A stretch of DNA of 9,853 nt from Anaerolineae bacterium (GTDB lineage: Bacteria; Chloroflexota; Anaerolineae; Anaerolineales; Villigracilaceae), in contig DNDO01000007.1 of assembly GCA_003484265.1 (NCBI GenBank), forward strand, positions 1-9,853, read 5' to 3'. How positions within the stretch are numbered: the stretch's first letter is position 1; each line of letters starts with the position of its first letter. Shown here one piece after another: positions 1 through 5,932 of this stretch. The position numbers and the translations under genes are program-made. The notes below the pieces were generated by a model, which was not told the DNA's origin, ran no database searches, and worked only from the letters and a program-made list of their open reading frames with translations.

Positions 1-1
1 A

Positions 2-100
2 TTCCTGATACTGGTGGTAGTGGTGGGTATTTTGGTCGGTCCGCCTGTTTATAGGTTCATTCGGAGGATGGACATCTCCCAAAAACAAAAAGATAAGTAA
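2..100 (+). CDS. C-terminal end of an unidentified membrane protein (5' truncated by window edge)
   Basis: Frame 2 is open from the first complete codon to a TAA at 98-100, giving 32 residues. The visible part starts with a strongly hydrophobic, Val/Leu/Ile-rich stretch of about 15 residues (bases 2-50), which looks like the end of a membrane helix. A basic tail (YRFIRR, then Lys/Gln-rich) follows, as expected for a cytoplasmic C-terminus under the positive-inside rule. A strong hairpin at 118-148 follows the stop, consistent with the real end of a transcription unit. The family cannot be named from so little sequence, and the frame could in principle be fortuitous. Confidence 0.5.
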   Translation, partial: FLILVVVVGILVGPPVYRFIRRMDISQKQKDK

Positions 101-117
101 ATCGAATTTTGCTTCTA

Positions 118-148
118 CAATAAATCGGACATTATGTCCGATTTATTG
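118..148 (+). terminator. Perfect 14-bp inverted repeat, probable (bidirectional) terminator
   Basis: CAATAAATCGGACA (118-131) and its exact reverse complement (135-148) flank a three-base TTA loop. The core is a GC-containing stem (TCGGACA/TGTCCGA) bordered by AATAAA on the left and TTTATT on the right. On either strand it therefore reads as a stem followed by a short T-rich run. It lies 18 bases after the upstream stop codon and 26 bases before the padR -35 box. A terminator is the simplest reading. A dyad operator is the alternative, because the T-run is only moderate. Confidence 0.6.
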
Positions 149-173
149 ATTAGATCACCCTATACTATTAATC

Positions 174-202
174 TTGACATACTGTACGATATACAGTAAT
201 AT
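174..202 (+). promoter_or_regulatory. Sigma-70-type promoter of the padR-HAAS operon
   Basis: A perfect -35 box TTGACA (174-179) is followed by a 17-base spacer and a -10 box TAATAT (197-202). Transcription should begin near 209, giving a leader of only about a dozen bases that carries AAGGTGA (211-217) just before the ATG at 221. So strong a core promoter in front of a regulator suggests that it is normally held down by a repressor. Confidence 0.85.
180..198 (+). promoter_or_regulatory. Dyad operator within the padR promoter spacer
   Basis: TACTGTA (180-186) and TACAGTA (192-198) are perfect 7-bp inverted arms around the five bases CGATA. The dyad fills the space between the -35 and -10 boxes, so a bound dimer would block RNA polymerase. 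PadR proteins are dimeric winged-helix regulators that commonly repress their own promoters through short AT-rich dyads. The gene next downstream encodes PadR, so autorepression is the likely role. The site is seen directly; the identity of the bound protein is inferred. Confidence 0.7.
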
Positions 203-220
203 ATGACCACAAGGTGACCT

Positions 221-553
221 ATGGAAAATGATGAACTCGTACAAAACATGTTGTTGGAACTGCGACGCGGGACATTGTCCATTGCGGTGCTCAGTCAGTT
301 GAGCATGGAGGAGTACGGCTATTCCCTGCTCAAAGCGCTTTCTGAAAAAGGCTTGGAGGTAGACCAGAGCACGCTCTATCCACTGCTCCGTAGGCTCGAG
401 TCGCAGGGACTGTTACAGTCCGATTGGCGTGTCGTGGACGATGCCCGTCCGCGCCGCTATTATGTTATCAGTGCCCAGGGAAAAACGGTGCTGGCGAAAC
501 TCAAAAAAGAATGGTCTGCGATGACAGAGACCATTCAAAAAATGTTGTCCTAA
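221..553 (+). CDS. PadR-family winged-helix transcriptional regulator
   Basis: This 110-residue protein is the size of a minimal PadR regulator of the short subfamily. The N-terminal helix carries LRRGTLSIAVLSQL (residues 14-27), followed by a helix-turn-helix with EEYGYSLLKAL (30-40), the recognition-helix signature STLYPLLRRLESQGLL (49-64), and the wing with RPRRYY (76-81). A C-terminal helix of about 20 residues would form the dimer. No ligand domain is visible. The ATG is preceded by AAGGTGA at 211-217. A promoter carrying a dyad lies directly upstream, suggesting autorepression. Its stop overlaps an ATG (TAATG, 551-555) and the next gene begins 14 bases later. PadR genes followed by HAAS membrane proteins are a recurrent pair in which the membrane partner is thought to relay or respond to an envelope signal. 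The effector is unknown. Confidence 0.95.
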   Translation: MENDELVQNMLLELRRGTLSIAVLSQLSMEEYGYSLLKALSEKGLEVDQSTLYPLLRRLESQGLLQSDWRVVDDARPRRYYVISAQGKTVLAKLKKEWSAMTETIQKMLS

Positions 554-567
554 TGAAGGAGAATAAA

Positions 568-1566
568 ATGAATCTATTAGATAAATATGTTGCCGAGGTC
601 GGCAAACACCTGCCGCGCAAGGGACGTGCGGACATTGAAGCCGAGATCCGCTCGACGCTGGAGGATATGCTAGAGGAACGGAAGCAGGCGTCCATAAAGG
701 ATGAAGCGGCGACTGTCGCTTTGTTGAAGGAATATGGTTCGCCGCGCGAAGTGGCTGAATCTTATATCGGACCGCGGTATCTGATCAGCCCGCGTATCTA
801 TCCTTTATTTGAACTGGTAACAAAGATCGTCTTGTCAGTTGTGTTCGGGATCGCGATTGTCGGGCTTGGGATCAGTTTGGTCGGTTCAGATCTGACAGGG
901 ATCGGTTTCCTGTCCAAGGTAGGCGACGCGGCTCTGGGATTGCTTGGAGGTTTGGTGACGGTCTTTGGCAACATCGTGATCGTCTTCGCCATCCTTGATC
1001 GAACCCTGCCTGCTAGTGAATTTAAAAACGGTGAGGAATGGGATCCAGCAAAACTGGCAAACGAGCCGGACCCGGATGAAGTGAAAGTTGGAGAGCAGCT
1101 TGTTGGTCTTCTGTTTCTCGCATTGTTCCTGATCCTATTCAATATTTATCCTGAGGTGGTCGGCTTCGGTTTCTTCGATGAGAATAATTGGGTGTTCATT
1201 CCAACTGTCTTATCGAATGCGTTCTTCAATTATCTGCCCTGGATCAACATTCTGTTCCTGATCGAGATAGGTCTGGCAGTTTACCTGATCCGCGCAGGCG
1301 TATGGAGTGTTGCAACCCGCGTTGCAAACCTAATCGTCAATCTGGCAGGTATTGCGCTGGCTGTGGCAATGCTAAGAGGTCCCGCTCTGGTCGAACTGTC
1401 CCCCGAGCGTCTGGCGGGCACGCCCTTAGCAGAGAGCGCAGGTACGTTAATCGGTATAGGCAGTTTGATCCCCGGCATTATATTGATCATAGTGATCATC
1501 ATATCAGGCATCGAGGTGTCACAAATGGCTTACAGGCTTTTCAATATAAAATATGAGACAAATTAA
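568..1566 (+). CDS. HAAS-domain multi-pass membrane protein, partner of PadR
   Basis: The product is 332 residues from the ATG at 568, which has GAAGGAG (555-561) six bases upstream. Another in-frame ATG at 553 overlaps the padR stop but lacks such a site. Residues 1-70 form a soluble, charged helical domain (MNLLDKYVAEVGKHLP...IEAEIRSTLEDMLEE...YGSPREVAESYI). This is the signature of HAAS domains, which are typically encoded next to PadR regulators. Hydrophobic segments follow at about 83-105, 122-143, 176-196, 225-244, 250-269 and 293-315, so about six membrane helices are expected. An acidic cytoplasmic or loop segment (EEWDPAKLANEPDPDE) lies at 156-171. No enzymatic motif or ABC-transporter partner is visible. 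A role as envelope-signal sensor or membrane-stress effector under PadR control is inferred from the family and operon. Confidence 0.85.
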   Translation: MNLLDKYVAEVGKHLPRKGRADIEAEIRSTLEDMLEERKQASIKDEAATVALLKEYGSPREVAESYIGPRYLISPRIYPLFELVTKIVLSVVFGIAIVGLGISLVGSDLTGIGFLSKVGDAALGLLGGLVTVFGNIVIVFAILDRTLPASEFKNGEEWDPAKLANEPDPDEVKVGEQLVGLLFLALFLILFNIYPEVVGFGFFDENNWVFIPTVLSNAFFNYLPWINILFLIEIGLAVYLIRAGVWSVATRVANLIVNLAGIALAVAMLRGPALVELSPERLAGTPLAESAGTLIGIGSLIPGIILIIVIIISGIEVSQMAYRLFNIKYETN

Positions 1567-1581
1567 TGGAAGCTGCATAAT

Positions 1582-1665
1582 ATAATAATTCTCCAAGGAA
1601 ATTTGTCAGATAAGTGTTGCGAATATTCAGAAAATCTACAACTTATCACGACTTTCAATTATTAT
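1582..1665 (+). repeat. Nested inverted repeats in the HAAS-dehydrogenase intergenic region
   Basis: The 134-base gap between the two genes contains two nested arm pairs. The outer pair is ATAATAATT (1582-1590) with AATTATTAT (1657-1665); the inner pair is GATAAGT (1609-1615) with ACTTATC (1641-1647). An RNA could fold into one long, interrupted hairpin. There is no T-run of the kind that ends an intrinsic terminator. TATAAT at 1581-1586 could be a -10 box but has no convincing -35. The AT-rich outer arm could be chance. The structure may be an unstable 3' end, a structured leader, or nothing functional. Confidence 0.3.
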
Positions 1666-1700
1666 CTTAGCGTCATCACTAAACTACTGTTGGAGAAAAC

Positions 1701-2648
1701 ATGCAAGCACTCTGGCTCGAAGACAATCAAACCTCGTTGCGAGATACTCCGCAACCTCAGAGATCAAACGAAGCGCTGATTAAGATCCTTAAGGCAGGAA
1801 TTTGCAGTACCGACCTTGAACTGGTCAAGGGTTATTATCCCTACACAGGAATTCTTGGACATGAGTTTGTTGGTGAAGTTGTCGAGGCAGATAATGTTTC
1901 ATGGGTTGGTCAACGAGTGGTGGGGGAGATCAACGTCTCCTGCCATCAATGCGAGCAATGTTTGAACGGACGTCCCACACATTGTGAGAATCGAAATGTC
2001 CTCGGGATCATCAATCGTCACGGGACGTTTGCGGAGTATACGACTCTTCCCATCGCCAATCTTCATCAAGTCCCAGCTTCGGTTTCGGACGAGAAAGCTG
2101 TTTTAACTGAACCCCTCGCCGCCGCGTTGGAGATCCAACAGCAGGTGAAGTTCCAGCCAACCGATCGAGTCCTGCTTATCGGCGCGGGTCGGCTCGGTCA
2201 GCTCATTGCCCAGACGCTTGCATTGACAGGCTGTGATCTGCGCGTTGTTGCGCGGCATAAACGCCAACAGGAGTTATTGCAGTCGCGAGGTATAAAGATA
2301 ATTTCTGAGCAAGATGTCCAGCCCTGGAGATGGGATATTGTAGTGGAAGCGACGGGGGGACCGGGCGGCTTTTCCTTGGCGAAGCAGGCTATTCGGCCGA
2401 GAGGAACGCTGGTGCTTAAGTCCACGTATAACGGGGGGATGAACGTCAACTTTTCTTCGATTGTCGTCGATGAGATCAACATCGTTGGCTCGCGCTGTGG
2501 ACCATTCGAGCCTGCATTACGTTTGATGGAATCGAACCAGGTGGACCCATCCGTTTTGATCGATGCTGAATATCCCTTGAGCGATGCATTAAAAGCATTT
2601 GAGCACGCGGGGCAGAACGGCGTGCTCAAGGTTTTGATAGAATCGTAA
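1701..2648 (+). CDS. Zinc-dependent medium-chain (alcohol/polyol-type) dehydrogenase
   Basis: This 315-residue medium-chain dehydrogenase/reductase oxidises or reduces an alcohol/ketone pair using NAD(P). The N-terminal GroES-like domain has the catalytic zinc ligands C35 (AGICSTD) and H54-E55 (GHEFVGEV); E138 (TEPLAAALE) is probably the further ligand seen in threonine and sorbitol dehydrogenases. The four structural-zinc cysteines are C81, C84, C87 and C95. A Rossmann fold begins at about 155 with GAGRLG (161-166). The second strand ends VVARHKRQ (182-189) without the usual acidic residue and with several basic ones, which suggests NADP(H). It is about 25-35 residues shorter than typical 340-350-residue members, mainly in compact loops, with all catalytic elements intact. 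GGAG at 1692-1695 supports the start. Its gene is convergent with the kinase operon. The substrate cannot be deduced. Confidence 0.9.
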   Translation: MQALWLEDNQTSLRDTPQPQRSNEALIKILKAGICSTDLELVKGYYPYTGILGHEFVGEVVEADNVSWVGQRVVGEINVSCHQCEQCLNGRPTHCENRNVLGIINRHGTFAEYTTLPIANLHQVPASVSDEKAVLTEPLAAALEIQQQVKFQPTDRVLLIGAGRLGQLIAQTLALTGCDLRVVARHKRQQELLQSRGIKIISEQDVQPWRWDIVVEATGGPGGFSLAKQAIRPRGTLVLKSTYNGGMNVNFSSIVVDEINIVGSRCGPFEPALRLMESNQVDPSVLIDAEYPLSDALKAFEHAGQNGVLKVLIES

Positions 2649-2673
2649 AACAGCGCCAATGACAGCGGCGGAC

Positions 2674-3882
2674 TTAGCTGATGCGCGGCATGGTGCGAGG
2701 AGAACGGGGGAGGAAAATGTTGAAGGATGTCCCCACTCCCATTTTACTTTTGACTTCTATACGCCCGGCGTGGCCTTGGACGATCTGTTTGGAAATGGAT
2801 AATCCAAGACCTGTACCGGATGCCTTGCCTTCATGTTCGCGCACGCGATAGAATTTCTGAAAGAGGTGAGGAATAGAATCTTCGGGGATGCCCATGCCGG
2901 TATCCTGCACGCTTATGGAAATTTCATCATCTGTGAAATCACCCTGCAGGATCACTGAGCCGTTGGGGCGATTATATTTGAGGGCGTTGCTCAAAAGGTT
3001 GAGCAACACCTGTTTGATCTTATCGCGGTCGGCTTCGAGTAACGGCATATCGGTTGGAAGATCTACGCGAATCTGAATGTCTGTCTCCTGCGCCTTGGAC
3101 ATCATCACATCCCGGCACTCGTAGATCAGGTCTGCTGAGCTGAAGCGGGCTTTACGGAATTGTACGCGTCCCGATTCGAGCCGCGCCAGGTCAAGGAACG
3201 AGGAGGCAAGCGAGTTCAAGCGCAATGTTTCATTATGGATGTTATTGACAATCTGGTCGCGTTGTTCGCGCGACATCTCCGGTCGAAGCAGGAGATAGGT
3301 GGCAGTGCTGAGGGATGCCAGCGGGGTGCGTAATTCGTGGACGAATTCGGCGATCAAGTCTGATTGTTGGAACAAGCGCGCGTTCTCTATCGCGACTGCG
3401 GCCTGCGCGCCCAAAACTGTCAACATGGATTCATCCGGGTCGGTGAACTTGCCGCGTTTTTTGTTGACCACCTCCAGCACGCCGACAACCTTGTTCTTTG
3501 TGATGAGCGGTATGCCGAGCATGGATTTTGTGGAGTACCCAATGGTCTGTTCCACGTCGCTGAAGAAACGCTCGTCCTTGTGGGCGTCGTCGATGCGGAC
3601 GGATTGACGGTTGGTCACGATCCAGCCAGCGATGCTTTTATCAAGCGGTACAACGAGTCCGCGCATGGTGGGTTCGTCGATGTTGGTGGCAACTTGAAAG
3701 TAGAGTTGACGCGCAGTGTCGTCGTACAACAGTATGGATGCGGCTTCAGCATGTGTGATGTCCGCTGCAGCGCGGACAATATCGTTCAACAAGGTGTCGA
3801 GGTCAAGCGTGGATGCGAGATCGCGTGAGATCTCGATCAGACGCAGGTAATAATCCAGGGTCTGTGTTTTAATCTCAGCCAT
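2674..3882 (-). CDS. Soluble GAF-domain sensor histidine kinase
   Basis: This 402-residue kinase has no signal peptide or membrane helix, so it senses in the cytoplasm. A GAF domain (about 20-170) binds an unknown small ligand and runs through one helix (AQAAVAIENARLFQQ) into the HisKA dimerisation domain, where H182 in FVHELRTPLASL is the phosphoacceptor. The ATPase domain has the N box NLLSNALKY (295-303), G1 DTGMGIP (327-333), F box FQKFYR (341-346) and G2 GTGLGLSIS (357-365), so it should be active. The ATG at 3882 lies inside the end of the upstream sirtuin gene (8-base overlap). A TTG codon directly before it is a less likely start. Only a weak ribosome site is present, which suggests translational coupling. 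The likely phosphotransfer partner is the receiver protein encoded first in the operon. There is no fused receiver or HPt domain. Confidence 0.93.
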   Translation of the reverse strand: MAEIKTQTLDYYLRLIEISRDLASTLDLDTLLNDIVRAAADITHAEAASILLYDDTARQLYFQVATNIDEPTMRGLVVPLDKSIAGWIVTNRQSVRIDDAHKDERFFSDVEQTIGYSTKSMLGIPLITKNKVVGVLEVVNKKRGKFTDPDESMLTVLGAQAAVAIENARLFQQSDLIAEFVHELRTPLASLSTATYLLLRPEMSREQRDQIVNNIHNETLRLNSLASSFLDLARLESGRVQFRKARFSSADLIYECRDVMMSKAQETDIQIRVDLPTDMPLLEADRDKIKQVLLNLLSNALKYNRPNGSVILQGDFTDDEISISVQDTGMGIPEDSIPHLFQKFYRVREHEGKASGTGLGLSISKQIVQGHAGRIEVKSKMGVGTSFNIFLPRSPRTMPRIS

Positions 3883-4651
3883 CAATTGCTCGTTTCGCTA
3901 TGGCTGGAAGCGTCTCGGCAACATCGTCCATGATGACGATATCGGCTCTAATGTTGATATACGTGGGTGTATTGTTGAGGACGATCAAGTGTGCACCTCG
4001 GTCAACCGCCTGCACGGGAAGACCGGCAACGGGCAGGACCTCCAATGATGAACCGGCGACAACCATCAGGTCGCATTGACGCGCCGCGTTTTGCGCTTCA
4101 AGCCATGCGGCTTGTGGGAGTTGTTCCCCGAACAATATCACGTTCGGCTTTAGTGTTCCATTGCAATTCTTACACAAGGGGATTGTCCCATGTTCGATAA
4201 AGGAATGTAAAAAATCCCCAGCTTCGAACTTTTGGTAACAACTCGTGCATGAAAGTGTGTTCAAAGTGCCGTGCATTTCTATCACATGTTTCGACCCCGC
4301 CTTTTGATGCAGACCATCTATGTTCTGTGTGACGATGGTGAATTTCCTGTCCGCTGATTCAAGCATAGCAAGCGCGGTGTGCGCAGGATTTGGCAACGCG
4401 TTGAATATCTGACCTGCCAGCGGGCGGAACCAGTCGAAAAATTTTTCGGGATATGTGCGGAAAGTTCCGAGCGATGCAACTTCCATCGGTTCATCACTGG
4501 ACCATAAGCCTGTCCCCTCCGAACGGAAGTCTGGTATGCCTGACGAGGTCGAGATGCCTGCCCCAGTCAGCACGACCACTCGCCTGGCGTTGCGGAATAA
4601 CTCCGCGGCATCATCAAGCGTAGTCTGTGTTGCGCCGGGTGGTTGGTTCAT
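3875..4651 (-). CDS. Sir2-family NAD-dependent protein deacylase (sirtuin)
   Basis: This is a 258-residue sirtuin of the size of bacterial CobB/NpdA-type enzymes. It removes acyl groups from lysine using NAD+, giving nicotinamide and O-acyl-ADP-ribose. NAD-binding motifs are GAGIS (30-34) with SGIPDFR (37-43), TQNIDGLH (108-115), and GSSLEV (200-205). The catalytic base is H127 in EMHGTL. A complete zinc ribbon has C135, C138, C160 and C163. The GIPDFR form and the lack of an evident Tyr-x-x-Arg acyl-pocket motif near FFDWFR (71-76) suggest an ordinary deacetylase and not a desuccinylase; that point is tentative. Its ATG overlaps the stop of the receiver-CpaE gene as ATGA, and its end overlaps the kinase start. 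Its expression is thus tied to both signalling genes. Whether it acts on those partners or on general metabolism is unknown. Confidence 0.94.
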   Translation of the reverse strand: MNQPPGATQTTLDDAAELFRNARRVVVLTGAGISTSSGIPDFRSEGTGLWSSDEPMEVASLGTFRTYPEKFFDWFRPLAGQIFNALPNPAHTALAMLESADRKFTIVTQNIDGLHQKAGSKHVIEMHGTLNTLSCTSCYQKFEAGDFLHSFIEHGTIPLCKNCNGTLKPNVILFGEQLPQAAWLEAQNAARQCDLMVVAGSSLEVLPVAGLPVQAVDRGAHLIVLNNTPTYINIRADIVIMDDVAETLPAIAKRAIDG

Positions 4652-5808
4652 CGAGGCAGAGCCTCGCGCTCCGTTATAAAATCAACGAGTTTGCCCACTT
4701 GGCGGGTCATAAGACTTTCAGGCTGGCAAAGGACGGCAGGCGTTTGCAAACGCGTCGCCTGCACGAACAATTCGGGAGCGGGGGTCAGCGTCCCGATGAT
4801 CTCGTGATCCAGATTGGTTTGCACCTGGCTTGACGGCAACTGTGTATCCGAACGGACGCGGTTATTCAGTACCACATTGATCATCCGCTTATTGACGCCC
4901 ATCTCAGCAATGTCCTCGATCAACGCCTTGGTATGGATGATTGTGTTCGGAACGCCTTCGAGGACTATCAATATTTCATTACACAACGGCAGGACCTTTG
5001 CCGCAAAGGGTTGAATTCCCAGCCCGAGATCGAGCACAGTAAATCGCGCGAGCCCGGTAAGTTGTGAAACCAGCATCTCATAGTTTGACACCTGGTTGAC
5101 CAGGTGCATATCGCGCGGACGGTCTGACGATAGCAAAATCTTCAACCCCGACCCATGGTGGGTAAGCGTTTCGCGCACTTTTTTGCTCGACAGTTCATTG
5201 GTTCTACTGATGCTTAATAGGTCTACAAGCCCAGTCGAGGCGGTGAGACCTAATTCGAGCGCTAATGTTCCCTGGCCGGGAAGCATCTCTGCCACAATCA
5301 CCTCGTCCTTGGTCTTGGTCAACAAACCGGCCGCCAGGTTGATCGCCAGTGTGGTGGTACCCAGGCCACCGCGTGCACTAAGAATGCCGACCATATACCC
5401 GTTGCCGCCGCCACTTAATGCGGAATTCTCTTTCTTATCGCTTCTTGCCAGCAATGTTTTTACGCGCGCCTGTAATTCGGATGGGTGTGTGGGCTTTGTC
5501 AGATAATCGTTCACGCCCACCTCGAACCCGACCACTTTATCATCAAGCTGAGCCTTGGCGGTGAACATCAAAATGGGAGTATCAGACGTGGATGTATTCT
5601 GCCTCAGGCGGCGCGTCACCTCGTAACCGTCCATATCCGGCATCATAACATCGAGCAGGATCAGATCCGGGCTTTCATCGAAAGCCTTGTCCAATCCCTG
5701 TTGACCGTTGGTTGCCGCGCTGATTTGATACCCCTGCCGTTGGAGCATCAATCCCACCAAACGCAGTGTATCAAGGTCGTCATCAACGATAAGAATCTTC
5801 TCAGCCAT
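4648..5808 (-). CDS. Receiver domain fused to a CpaE/TadZ-like MinD-family ATPase domain
   Basis: This 386-residue fusion has a complete CheY-type receiver at 1-122: acidic pocket D9-D10, phosphoacceptor D53 (LLDVMMPDMDG), T83 and K105 (TKP). After a Gly/Ser-rich linker (about 128-137), a ParA/MinD-fold domain spans 138-380. Its nucleotide loop reads SARGGLGTTT (144-153), where MinD has KGGxGKTT, so both the signature lysine and the P-loop lysine are replaced (R146 and T151). FTVLDLG (256-262) fits the Walker B strand and VVLNNR (312-317) a later MinD strand. This layout matches CpaE/TadZ proteins, which localise pilus or polar machinery. No other tad/cpa gene is in view, so the output may be different. 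The ATG at 5808 has GAGGAA (minus strand, 5818-5823). It is the first gene of the operon and the probable target of the kinase encoded last. Confidence 0.9.
   Translation of the reverse strand: MAEKILIVDDDLDTLRLVGLMLQRQGYQISAATNGQQGLDKAFDESPDLILLDVMMPDMDGYEVTRRLRQNTSTSDTPILMFTAKAQLDDKVVGFEVGVNDYLTKPTHPSELQARVKTLLARSDKKENSALSGGGNGYMVGILSARGGLGTTTLAINLAAGLLTKTKDEVIVAEMLPGQGTLALELGLTASTGLVDLLSISRTNELSSKKVRETLTHHGSGLKILLSSDRPRDMHLVNQVSNYEMLVSQLTGLARFTVLDLGLGIQPFAAKVLPLCNEILIVLEGVPNTIIHTKALIEDIAEMGVNKRMINVVLNNRVRSDTQLPSSQVQTNLDHEIIGTLTPAPELFVQATRLQTPAVLCQPESLMTRQVGKLVDFITEREALPR
4652..4672 (-). promoter_or_regulatory. Hairpin between Shine-Dalgarno and start codon of the sirtuin gene
   Basis: On the minus strand the last codons of the receiver-CpaE gene read GGAG (4672-4669), two bases, then a perfect 6-bp hairpin CGAGGC-TCT-GCCTCG (4666-4652). 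The hairpin abuts the sirtuin ATG at 4651. The other possible ribosome site, GAGG, lies within the stem. Independent initiation would be hindered unless the ribosome finishing the upstream gene melts the hairpin, which fits the ATGA overlap. Alternatively, folding brings GGAG close to the ATG. The structure is seen in the sequence; the function is inferred. Confidence 0.4.
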
Positions 5809-5839
5809 TATGATTTGTTCCTCGGGTAATTATGTCAAC

Positions 5840-5868
5840 AGTCTAGCATAAAGCAGTCGCTTGAGCAA
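5840..5868 (-). promoter_or_regulatory. Candidate promoter of the receiver-sirtuin-kinase operon
   Basis: Reading leftwards, TTGCTC (5868-5863) is followed by 17 bases and TAGACT (5845-5840). A TG one base upstream of the -10 box makes it an extended -10 element. The start would lie near 5833, about 25 bases before the operon ATG at 5808, leaving room for the GAGGAA ribosome site. It sits back to back with the ssrA promoter. Confidence 0.5.
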
Positions 5869-5888
5869 GATGATGCACATTGCAACTA

Positions 5889-5897
5889 TGCTATAAT
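5889..5897 (+). promoter_or_regulatory. Extended -10 promoter of ssrA
   Basis: TG-C-TATAAT (5889-5897) is a consensus extended -10 element. No good -35 is found at the normal distance (5869-5874 reads GATGAT), which extended -10 promoters tolerate. Transcription would start about 5904, leaving a 5' leader of about 25 bases before the mature tmRNA 5' end at 5929. Confidence 0.65.
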
Positions 5898-5907
5898 GAA
5901 TTAATTC

Positions 5908-5932
5908 GGGGACGTGCCCCCGTTTTTCGGGG
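5908..5932 (+). promoter_or_regulatory. Two mutually exclusive hairpins in the ssrA leader
   Basis: GGGG (5908-5911) can pair with CCCC (5917-5920) around ACGTG. After the next two bases (CG) comes TTTTT (5923-5927), giving the look of a small terminator upstream of the mature RNA. The same C-run can instead pair as CCCCG (5918-5922) with CGGGG (5928-5932), with the T-run as loop. That second hairpin occupies the first bases of the tmRNA acceptor stem. It could be a processing determinant or an attenuator, or the GGGG repeat could be coincidental. Confidence 0.4.

Noticed and set aside
424..567. Upstream extension of the HAAS protein into padR
   Set aside because: The extension is Cys/Arg-rich and unlike the family. 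It overlaps padR, and the start at 568 has a strong ribosome site and matches the usual HAAS N-terminus.
2198..2659. 153-codon minus-strand open frame opposite the dehydrogenase
   Set aside because: The dehydrogenase has all zinc and Rossmann motifs; the antisense frame has none of its own.
2649..2673. Bidirectional terminator between the convergent genes
   Set aside because: Only a 4-bp GC stem (CGCC/GGCG) is possible and there is no T-run on either strand.
3364..3828. 154-codon plus-strand open frame opposite the kinase
   Set aside because: It is a shadow of the kinase GAF region with no domain or start signals.
3883..3885. TTG as kinase start
   Set aside because: The next codon is ATG (3882-3880), the more usual start, and the difference is one residue.
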